A DNA stretch of 7,814 bases from Candidatus Aminicenantota bacterium (GTDB lineage: Bacteria > Acidobacteriota > Aminicenantia > Aminicenantales > Aminicenantaceae): assembly GCA_030670375.1 (NCBI GenBank), contig DAOVBT010000079.1, positions 1 to 7,814 on the forward strand. Direction: 5' to 3'. Numbering within the stretch: position 1 is the stretch's first letter; each line of letters starts with the position of its first letter. The position numbers were made by a program, and so were the translations under genes. Shown piece after piece: positions 1-5,085 of the stretch. The notes beneath the pieces were generated by a model that saw nothing but the letters and a program-made list of their open reading frames with translations, did not search any database and had not been told where the DNA came from.

Positions 1-507
1 TTGATGACCCATTATCAGGACAAGATCTACATCGGAAGGGATTTTATCGACTTGTTCCAGTTCAAAAGGAAATACCTCGGAGTAAAAGAGCTTATCATCT
101 CTTGTAAGGAACAGTACGACACACTCCTGGATAAAGCGGAAGCAAAACTCAACAAACCTCTCGTGTACAAATCCTTTTTCCAGGAGATAAAAGAATACGT
201 GAACGAGTTGTCTACCGAGAGCATGCAAATCCTCGAATCCCTCCCACCGTACCTCGATTTCACTAAATTGAGAGGGGATGACCTGATCGACATCAATGCC
301 CAGTTCCGCACGATCAATCATTTCATGATCGAATTGCGGGATGAGGTCGCCGAGTTTGAAAACCTGTTGAGGTTCAAAAAGGAAATGGATTTTGTCCGTT
401 ATGTAACCAAGTATAAAAAAGACCTGACAAACGACATTTCTTATTTCAACATCAAGATCAACGGGTGTTTCCAGGCAAAGATCTACAACTGGAAAAATAA
501 GGCCTAA
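1..507 (+). CDS. hypothetical protein, possibly 5'-truncated by the window edge
   Basis: I do not recognise this 168-residue protein. The frame is open from the first base (TTG then ATG at 4-6) to TAA at 505-507. No upstream sequence is visible, so the true start may lie outside the window. The product is rich in charged and aromatic residues. It has no signal peptide, no hydrophobic membrane segment and no metal-binding Cys/His cluster. The stretch around residues 40-135 (many Glu, Lys, Leu, few Gly or Pro) looks mostly helical and may form a helical bundle or short coiled coil. It converges on the minus-strand operon, and the two stop codons overlap by 4 bases (504-507). The long antisense frame at 27-317 is probably a shadow. 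Sequence composition is the only support for its being a real gene. Confidence 0.55.
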   Translation: MMTHYQDKIYIGRDFIDLFQFKRKYLGVKELIISCKEQYDTLLDKAEAKLNKPLVYKSFFQEIKEYVNELSTESMQILESLPPYLDFTKLRGDDLIDINAQFRTINHFMIELRDEVAEFENLLRFKKEMDFVRYVTKYKKDLTNDISYFNIKINGCFQAKIYNWKNKA

Positions 508-1811
508 TATTCTTCTATTCTGATCGATCCATAAGTCGTATTCAGTAAAATGGAAGGTTTGTCGGTTTCTGTATCGAAAGCCTTGATCACTTTATACCCG
601 TTTTCTTCATCGAAACTCTGACTCAATCCTTCGGATACTTTCCATTCGATGTTGCCTCCCTTTGTTCGGGCCTCGAAGGGATATCTTCCACCAGAAGGCC
701 AGTAGAATTTGATGTCTGTGTACTGGCCTTTGACTTCGATTGGGTGGGTAAGGGGCAAAGGTTCCAGGTTCACGTCTCCGTTGGAGTGTGCAATTTCTGT
801 TTTTCCTTGGAAACCGGTTAATTCCACTTTTCGGTAAGAAGTTGAGATAAAAATCCTCTCTCCGATGATCGATTGCCCGTAGACTTCGAGGTTTTTTCCA
901 TCTATCTTGAGATTCCCTTGGATATCGAAAAGTTCGATTTTCCCATACCTGTTTTCTATGTCCACAGAATCCTTGGCTCCTTTGATTTCGATCCGGCTAT
1001 TCCTTGCTCTGATTTGAACCGGACCAACATCCGAAAGATCGATTTTCCTGTAAGACGTTTGGATGTCGAACAATTCTGTGACATTCTGTCCGTAAACCTC
1101 TGCATACGATCCATCCACGGTCACAGAATGGCTGATATTTTCGCAATGGATCTTTCCATACTGGTGATCTATGTATGCGCTTCCTTCTACACCTATGACA
1201 GTCACGGTCGAGCTTCTGCTTTCGATCTGGCAGTCTGCTTGGATGTTTTCGACTTCAACTTCTTTATAGCTGTTTTTAATGACCAGATTTCCTGTGATGT
1301 TTTCAGCATAAACCTTTCCATTCGGATTTCTGATTTCTGTTTCTCCCACTTGAAAAATATTAACTTCTCCGTAGGAATTTTTCACGTAAACAGACATTTG
1401 TTTCGGGATCATGACCTTGAAATTTGTCCGGAACCGCCGTTTTCGGAAATCCTCTCTGTTTGTCGAGATCTGAATCCTATCGCTGTTTTTCTCGACGACC
1501 ATGTTCAACTTTTCGGCCACATCATCTGCTTGCTTTTGTTCCCGGCGAAAGATTCTCTTCTCGAATGTGATCGATATGCTATCCTGATCGGTCCCTTCTA
1601 CCTCAACATGTCCATGGGCATTGAAAATCCGAAGGCTAAGAGGGAAGGGAGGAGTGATCTCCTCTGTTTCCTCGTACACAAACTCTTCCTGTCCGAAATA
1701 GATGCCTTCATCCCAATCCCAATCGATCCAGATTTTTCCTGTCTGCGCGTGGTAAAAAATTATACCCACCATGATGATCAAGATGAGCAGGATGATTTCT
1801 TTGGCTTTCAT
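504..1811 (-). CDS. membrane-anchored DUF4097-like beta-repeat (adhesin/toast-rack-like) protein
   Basis: The product has 435 residues, begins at ATG (1811-1809) and ends at TAG (506-504). Residues 4-22 form one hydrophobic segment, a signal anchor or uncleaved signal peptide. An acidic, aromatic linker follows (about 23-55), then a long beta-rich domain to the C-terminus. From about residue 146 to 366 a short strand motif recurs every 17-19 residues: SYGEV 146, NGKV 164, SYKEV 181, QYGKI 217, SYAEV 235, SYRKI 253, RYGKI 288, SYRKV 325, NGDV 344. This is the pattern of stacked-rung beta-solenoid proteins annotated as DUF4097/DUF2807. I infer a surface or periplasmic protein on the outer face of the cytoplasmic membrane. 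It is the last gene of the sigma-factor operon, 4 bases after the preceding stop, with AGGAA as a modest ribosome site. In related envelope-stress loci such domains are thought to be sensors or scaffolds; the ligand is unknown. Confidence 0.8.
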   Translation of the reverse strand: MKAKEIILLILIIMVGIIFYHAQTGKIWIDWDWDEGIYFGQEEFVYEETEEITPPFPLSLRIFNAHGHVEVEGTDQDSISITFEKRIFRREQKQADDVAEKLNMVVEKNSDRIQISTNREDFRKRRFRTNFKVMIPKQMSVYVKNSYGEVNIFQVGETEIRNPNGKVYAENITGNLVIKNSYKEVEVENIQADCQIESRSSTVTVIGVEGSAYIDHQYGKIHCENISHSVTVDGSYAEVYGQNVTELFDIQTSYRKIDLSDVGPVQIRARNSRIEIKGAKDSVDIENRYGKIELFDIQGNLKIDGKNLEVYGQSIIGERIFISTSYRKVELTGFQGKTEIAHSNGDVNLEPLPLTHPIEVKGQYTDIKFYWPSGGRYPFEARTKGGNIEWKVSEGLSQSFDEENGYKVIKAFDTETDKPSILLNTTYGSIRIEEY

Positions 1812-1815
1812 TTTT

Positions 1816-2022
1816 TTATTCCTGAGTTTTTTCCAGCTCTTCCCGGCGTTCTTTCAATCCGTAGTAGAGCTTCCAGCCTCCCCAGATGATCAGCACGATC
1901 GGCCAGAGCCGGGCGAGGAGATCCCATACATACACATTCATATTGCTCAGGAAGATGATCACGGCCAGAGCAATCAGGACCAATCCCCAAGCCAATTTGC
2001 CGCCATTTGCACGTTTTGCCAT
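1816..2022 (-). CDS. small two-helix membrane protein, LiaI/LiaF-TM (DUF5668)-like
   Basis: I place the start at ATG 2022-2020, giving 68 residues, because a perfect GAGGAGG lies 7 bases upstream. The longer frame to 2076 would overlap the preceding gene and has no such site. The protein has a short basic N-terminus (MAKRANGGK), a first membrane helix at about 10-27 (WGLVLIALAVIIFLSN), a short loop, a second helix at about 38-54 (RLWPIVLIIWGGWKLYYG) and a charged Lys/Glu/Arg tail. This helix, 'N' turn, 'WPIVLI.WGGWKL' helix arrangement is typical of the LiaI-LiaF transmembrane region family found in envelope-stress operons of the Lia type. It is closely related to the C-terminal half of the upstream gene product. 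The role is inferred: a small membrane component acting with the DUF4097-like protein encoded 4 bases downstream. Confidence 0.8.
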   Translation of the reverse strand: MAKRANGGKLAWGLVLIALAVIIFLSNMNVYVWDLLARLWPIVLIIWGGWKLYYGLKERREELEKTQE

Positions 2023-2029
2023 TTTTTTT

Positions 2030-2036
2030 CCTCCTC
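2030..2036 (-). promoter_or_regulatory. strong ribosome binding site deciding the start at 2022
   Basis: Read on the minus strand this is GAGGAGG, 7 bases (all A) before ATG 2022-2020. It lies between the stop of the upstream gene (TAG 2038-2036) and the start of the small membrane protein, and fixes the shorter start for that gene. Confidence 0.75.
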
Positions 2037-2530
2037 TACTCTTCTTCTCGGGACTTGGTGTAATGATCCACCACAAGCTTCACGCCAACAACAAGCACAC
2101 TAAAAGGAATCAAGAATTCGAACACAGTGTCATAACTCATTAACTCAAAATTGGCGAAAATGAGCACGACTCCGAGGGCAATAAGTACGATTCCCCAGAA
2201 AATCGACCCTGTTTTGACAAATTCCGGGATTTCCTCCACTTCCACGATATCCTCTTCTCCTTGAAGAGCTTTCCGGTTGATGCTCTTGGCTGTCTGGACA
2301 GCATCGAAAAGTTGGTAGAGCAAAAATCCTGCAAGCGTCAGTCCCAAGAAGGGCTGTCCCCCTCCGGTTGTCTGCATCGTGACCAACCCCGCAAAAATAA
2401 AGAAAAAAACCAAAGCTTTGCGGTATTGCATGTTGTAAAGTTGGCCTGCGCCAAACGGAAAAAAGAAAGCAAGAACCCCGGCAAGAAACGGGGATTTTGG
2501 TGGTCTTATCACAACAACTTTTTCTTCCAT
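2036..2530 (-). CDS. multi-pass membrane protein: TM2-like N-terminal part plus LiaI/DUF5668-like C-terminal part
   Basis: The product has 164 residues. ATG (2530-2528) is preceded by GGAGG in the 14-base gap after the anti-sigma gene. The N-terminal part (about 12-85) carries three hydrophobic stretches with the signature PFGAGQLYN (25-33), a Tyr-Arg-Lys turn, and LYQLFDAVQTAKSIN (71-85). This resembles the small TM2/DUF5683-type membrane domains that have a P-G-GQ-YN motif. An acidic linker (91-104, rich in Glu and Val) joins it to the C-terminal part (about 106-155). That part has two more helices (FWGIVLIALGVVLIFANFEL and a second at 137-153) and a charged tail, and resembles the small protein encoded just downstream. 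I infer an inner-membrane effector or sensor of the sigma regulon. The biochemical function is unknown. Confidence 0.75.
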   Translation of the reverse strand: MEEKVVVIRPPKSPFLAGVLAFFFPFGAGQLYNMQYRKALVFFFIFAGLVTMQTTGGGQPFLGLTLAGFLLYQLFDAVQTAKSINRKALQGEEDIVEVEEIPEFVKTGSIFWGIVLIALGVVLIFANFELMSYDTVFEFLIPFSVLVVGVKLVVDHYTKSREEE

Positions 2531-2544
2531 GTTATTCCTCCAGT

Positions 2545-3057
2545 TTATGTTTTCGGATGTTCATCCTCATTTCCTCTAAAAGGTTTGAAATTTTTGATGG
2601 AAACGAGAAGAGTATCCTTGTATTCACCCACCGCGTGGGTTATTGATTCGGCTTCGGCATACAGTTTTTCAACTTTGCTGAAGCCGATCTTTAAATGACT
2701 TTCGATCGATCGGTTTATCGTGCTTCTCTCCGGATGGAACACGTAAAACGAGACGAAAATGAGCAAAATCGTGGCTGCAGCCATGATCGGCTGGAATGAG
2801 GGGCGGAGCAGGAAATCGGAAACGAAACGAAATTTTCTTCTTTTTTGAGGAAGCTCATACAGTTTTTCGGTTAAGCCTTCACTCACTTCGACTTCGGGAA
2901 AGGAAGAGAGAGACTCTCTGGTTTCTCTCATCAGGGACAAAAGTTCCGCACAATCGGCACAGGTGCGGAGGTGGTTATCGACGGTTTGTCTCTCTTCCTG
3001 GGTGAGCTCGTCCTCTAGATAAGGAGACAGGAGTTCTTCGATTCGTTCACATTCCAT
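2545..3057 (-). CDS. membrane-bound anti-sigma factor with ZAS (zf-HC2) zinc finger
   Basis: The product has 170 residues, with ATG at 3057-3055 and TAA at 2547-2545. Residues 1-45 form the zinc-binding anti-sigma (ZAS) domain: Cys3, then His29-x3-Cys33-x2-Cys36 in NHLRTCADCAEL. The preceding helix carries the usual LSPYLEDELT motif. In this family the domain clamps the cognate ECF sigma factor in the cytoplasm. A linker rich in Glu, Ser and basic residues leads to one membrane helix at about 90-107 (IMAAATILLIFVSFYVF). The extracytoplasmic C-terminal part of about 60 residues is helical and charged, without a recognisable enzyme domain. The start overlaps the sigma-factor stop by 11 bases, which suggests translational coupling and a fixed stoichiometry. 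Release could be by regulated proteolysis or by zinc/thiol chemistry; the sequence does not tell which. Confidence 0.9.
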   Translation of the reverse strand: MECERIEELLSPYLEDELTQEERQTVDNHLRTCADCAELLSLMRETRESLSSFPEVEVSEGLTEKLYELPQKRRKFRFVSDFLLRPSFQPIMAAATILLIFVSFYVFHPERSTINRSIESHLKIGFSKVEKLYAEAESITHAVGEYKDTLLVSIKNFKPFRGNEDEHPKT

Positions 3058-3607
3058 TTACTTTCTCCCTTTTTTCCTTGAAGATTTTTGCCAGCTGTAG
3101 CCTTCCCCTGTTGACACGGGACTTTATCGTGCCCAGAGGAAGATCCATGATTTCTGCGATTTCTTCGTACTTCTTTCCCTGAATGTCGCGGAGGATGATC
3201 GCCATCCGGATCTCTGAGGAAAGATGGTTGAATCCTTCCCATACGATTTTTTTGCTCTCCTGGATCATCACGCTTTCCTCGGGGCCAGATCTGCTGTCTG
3301 CCGAAAGAAGATGCTCATTGAATTCGTCCCGCGATTTTTTTTCCCACTTGGTCTTCCGGTACTGATCGATCAGATGATTGCGTGCCAGAGTGAGGAGCCA
3401 TGCGCTGAAGTTTTTTTCAAAATCGTATTTTTCGATTGAACTATGCAGCTTGAAAAAGATGTCCTGCGTTAAGTCTTCGGCTTCTTCGTAGCTGCCGGCA
3501 AATTGATAGGCAAGGTTGAAAACTTTTTTGGAATAAGCATTAACCAACATTTTCCAGGCTCCTTCGTTGCCTTGCACACATTCTTGAATGATCCTTTCTA
3601 ATTGCAC
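3047..3607 (-). CDS. ECF-type RNA polymerase sigma factor
   Basis: The product has 186 residues, a usual ECF size. The start is GTG (3607-3605) with AGGA about 8 bases upstream; the only ATG nearby, in the leader, runs straight into a stop. Region 2 lies at about 22-88: AYSKKVFNLAYQFAG, then EEAEDLTQDIFFKLHSSI (core binding and -10 recognition) and AWLLTLARNHLIDQYRK. A variable charged linker (about 88-122) follows. Region 4 lies at about 126-177: LSSEIRMAIILRDIQGKKY, then EEIAEIMDLPLGTIKSRVN, the helix-turn-helix that reads the -35 element. There is no SnoaL or other C-terminal extension. It is the first gene of the five-gene operon, and its partner is the anti-sigma factor encoded next. A GGAAC...CGTC promoter-like motif upstream suggests autoregulation. 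The target regulon beyond this operon cannot be seen here. Confidence 0.94.
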   Translation of the reverse strand: MQLERIIQECVQGNEGAWKMLVNAYSKKVFNLAYQFAGSYEEAEDLTQDIFFKLHSSIEKYDFEKNFSAWLLTLARNHLIDQYRKTKWEKKSRDEFNEHLLSADSRSGPEESVMIQESKKIVWEGFNHLSSEIRMAIILRDIQGKKYEEIAEIMDLPLGTIKSRVNRGRLQLAKIFKEKREKVNGM

Positions 3608-3623
3608 TTAACACATCCTGGTA

Positions 3624-3649
3624 GACGAGAAATATCCCAAAAAAGTTCC
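3624..3649 (-). promoter_or_regulatory. candidate ECF-type autoregulatory promoter of the sigma operon
   Basis: On the minus strand the sequence reads GGAAC (3649-3645), a 17-base spacer containing a T-run, then CGTC (3627-3624). This matches the general ECF promoter form (-35 containing GAAC or GGAAC, -10 containing CGTC/CGTA, spacer 16-17), as for SigW/RpoE-like factors. It sits directly upstream of the sigma gene GTG. A start about 7 bases past the -10 gives a very short leader, almost overlapping the AGGA ribosome site, which is a weakness of this call. It was identified by eye only. Confidence 0.45.
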
Positions 3650-3675
3650 GTCTCCACATTCTACAAGCGTTAATT

Positions 3676-3810
3676 ATTGGGGTCAAACCTTGACATTGGA
3701 CAAAATGATATTCTTCTGTTCAAAATCGATGATTATTGCGATAAGTTAACAAAAATAGAAAATAGAAAGATTGTTTTCTGAAATGTCCAATGTCAAGGTT
3801 TGACCCCAAT
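3676..3810. repeat. 135-bp palindromic element with perfect 27-bp inverted ends (REPIN/MITE-like)
   Basis: The left arm (3676-3702) contains GGGTCAAACCTTGACATTGG. The right arm (3784-3810) is its exact reverse complement over all 27 bases. Outside the arms the pairing stops at once (T at 3675 against T at 3811). The 81-base interior is AT-rich and has a smaller potential stem, AGAAAA/TTTTCT, near its right end. No protein is encoded inside. Arms beginning with GGGGTCA are a recurring style of dispersed palindromic repeat linked to REP-associated IS200-like (TnpA-REP) transposases in several bacterial phyla. That link is from general knowledge, and the copy number in this genome cannot be seen. 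Transcribed, it would fold into a very stable stem and could insulate the two divergent operons. Each arm contains TTGACA pointing inward, but with no good -10 at the right distance. Confidence 0.8.
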
Positions 3811-4015
3811 TCTCTCAATTTATCACGGAAATAGAGATGCTTGCTTTGATCCCATTTTTCTTGACTAAATCGGGAATATATGACACGATACATGGTCAAA
3901 TTCAAAGGATACAATTCTTTATCTGGATTATTCACAAGCCGACCCGCTCCGCCCCAACATTAAGGTGGTGGTGAGGAAGTGGCAGTTTTAATGAATAATT
4001 CAGGTTCACTTTCAC

Positions 4016-4023
4016 AAGGGAGG
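4016..4023 (+). promoter_or_regulatory. strong ribosome binding site deciding the HMG-CoA synthase start
   Basis: AAGGGAGG lies 6 bases before ATG 4030-4032. The upstream in-frame starts GTG 3979 and ATG 3991 are less well placed: the nearest purine run (GAGGAA, 3973-3978) touches the GTG and is 12-14 bases from the ATG. Confidence 0.75.
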
Positions 4024-4029
4024 TTCGAT

Positions 4030-5076
4030 ATGCAAGGTATTGTTGGTTATGGCGCCTACATTCCCCGCAATCGCATCAAAGTTGAAGAGATTGCCAAGGT
4101 CTGGGGAGCAGATGCGCCGAGTTACAAAAAAGGTTTGATGCTGGAAGAAAAGTCCGTGCCTTCTCCTGACCAGGACACGATCACGATGTCGGTAGAGGCG
4201 TCCAAGAATGCGTTGAAGAGGGCAAAAATCGATCCGGCAGAGATCGGAGCTGTTTATATCGGTTCCGAATCCCACCCGTATGCTGTCAAGCCCAGCGGAA
4301 CTGTTCTTGCTGAAGTGCTGGGGGCGACTCCCGAGGCCCACACGGCTGATTTTGAATTTGCCTGCAAAGCCGGGACCGAGGGAATGTATGTGGCTTTGAG
4401 TCTGGTGAAGGCCGACGAAGTCAAATACGGCCTGGCAGTGGGTGCCGACACATCGCAAGGTGCACCGGGTGATGCTCTCGAGTATTCGGCTGCAGCCGGT
4501 GCGGCAGCTTTTATCTTCGGCAAAGAAAATCTCGTGGCCAAGTCTGTCGAGACCTATGCCTACATGACGGACACGCCTGACTTCTGGCGAAGAGAATACC
4601 AGTACTATCCCCAGCATGGCGGCCGATTTACCGGGGACCCTGCCTATTTCAAGCATGTCATCGGGGCAGCCAGAGGTATCATGGAAAAGTCTGGGATGAA
4701 GCCGGCCGACTTCGATTATGTCATCTTCCACCAGCCCAACGGCAAATTTCCCCTCCGGGTGGGCAAAATGTTGGGATTCCAGAGGGAACAGATCGATCCT
4801 GGGTGGCTGGTGAATCTTTTGGGAAACACCTATTCCGGATCGTCTCCCTTAGGATTGACGTCGACCCTGGATATTTCCAAACCGGGAGACATGATTCTGA
4901 TCGTATCCTACGGATCTGGAGCCGGGTCGGATGCTTTCATCTTTGAGGTGACCGACAGGATCGATGAGGTGAGAGATCTGGCTCCCAAGACCAGATATCT
5001 TCTGGGGAAGAACAAAAACTATCTCGAGTACGGCGAGTATGCCAAATTCCGCCACAAAATCAGGAAAGCTGACTAG
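4030..5076 (+). CDS. hydroxymethylglutaryl-CoA synthase, archaeal type
   Basis: This enzyme condenses acetyl-CoA with acetoacetyl-CoA to give HMG-CoA in the cytoplasm. With ATG 4030 the product has 348 residues, the usual length for the archaeal-type family, and begins in the family style, MQGIVGYGAYIPRNRIK. The thiolase-fold catalytic residues are visible in this numbering: Cys112 in DFEFACKAGTEGM (acyl-enzyme nucleophile), Glu80 in YIGSESHPYAVKP, His234 in YVIFHQPNGKFP, and Asn266 in LLGNTYSGSSPLG. The longer reading from GTG 3979 adds 17 non-conserved residues and is disfavoured. It is the first gene of a plus-strand operon with a thiolase (9-base gap) and a DUF35 protein, the same trio that forms a thiolase/HMG-CoA synthase complex in archaea, where intermediate channelling drives the unfavourable thiolase step. 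The main alternative is another member of the HMGCS/KAS III superfamily. The family call is firm; the pathway is inferred. Confidence 0.9.
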   Translation: MQGIVGYGAYIPRNRIKVEEIAKVWGADAPSYKKGLMLEEKSVPSPDQDTITMSVEASKNALKRAKIDPAEIGAVYIGSESHPYAVKPSGTVLAEVLGATPEAHTADFEFACKAGTEGMYVALSLVKADEVKYGLAVGADTSQGAPGDALEYSAAAGAAAFIFGKENLVAKSVETYAYMTDTPDFWRREYQYYPQHGGRFTGDPAYFKHVIGAARGIMEKSGMKPADFDYVIFHQPNGKFPLRVGKMLGFQREQIDPGWLVNLLGNTYSGSSPLGLTSTLDISKPGDMILIVSYGSGAGSDAFIFEVTDRIDEVRDLAPKTRYLLGKNKNYLEYGEYAKFRHKIRKAD

Positions 5077-5085
5077 GAGGATCAA

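Larger units (their letters stand above)
3608..4029. other. divergent intergenic region between the sigma operon and the HMG-CoA synthase operon
   Basis: This gap of about 420 bases holds the candidate ECF promoter (3624-3649), the 135-bp inverted-repeat element (3676-3810) and, at its right end, the ribosome site of the HMG-CoA synthase gene. The rest (3811-4015) is fairly AT-rich up to about 3935, then turns GC-rich (about 3936-3960). A promoter for the rightward operon should lie here. A possible -10 is TACAAT at 3910-3915, but its -35 partner (GATACA, 3887-3892) is poor, so I do not call it. The minus-strand frame 3935-3720 runs through the right arm into the element interior and is not convincing as a gene. 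Confidence 0.6.

Noticed and set aside
873..1889. Long plus-strand frame of 338 codons opposite the DUF4097-like gene
   Set aside because: It is antisense to a well-supported gene with clear repeat structure. Its Phe, Asp and Ile-rich composition mirrors the complement of the repeats. It is an antisense shadow.
3690..3718. TTGACA in the repeat arms as an outward or inward -35 promoter element
   Set aside because: No reasonable -10 is found 16-18 bases downstream on the plus strand (CTTCTG-like sequence there), and the motif is simply part of the repeat end.
3861..3892. TTGACT (3861-3866) as the -35 of a promoter for the HMG-CoA synthase operon
   Set aside because: The hexamers at 16-18 base spacing (around CACGAT) match a -10 poorly, and the better GATACA is 20 bases away.
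3720..3935. Minus-strand frame of 71 codons (GTG start) overlapping the right arm of the inverted repeat
   Set aside because: It reads through the repeat arm and ends in the AT-rich interior, with no well-spaced ribosome site. Residues from the arm (GSNLDIGH) are what this repeat yields in that frame. It could be the remnant of a small gene interrupted by the element, but I cannot support that.
4012..4731. Minus-strand frame of 239 codons under the HMG-CoA synthase gene
   Set aside because: It is opposite a conserved enzyme with intact catalytic residues and has no domain of its own.
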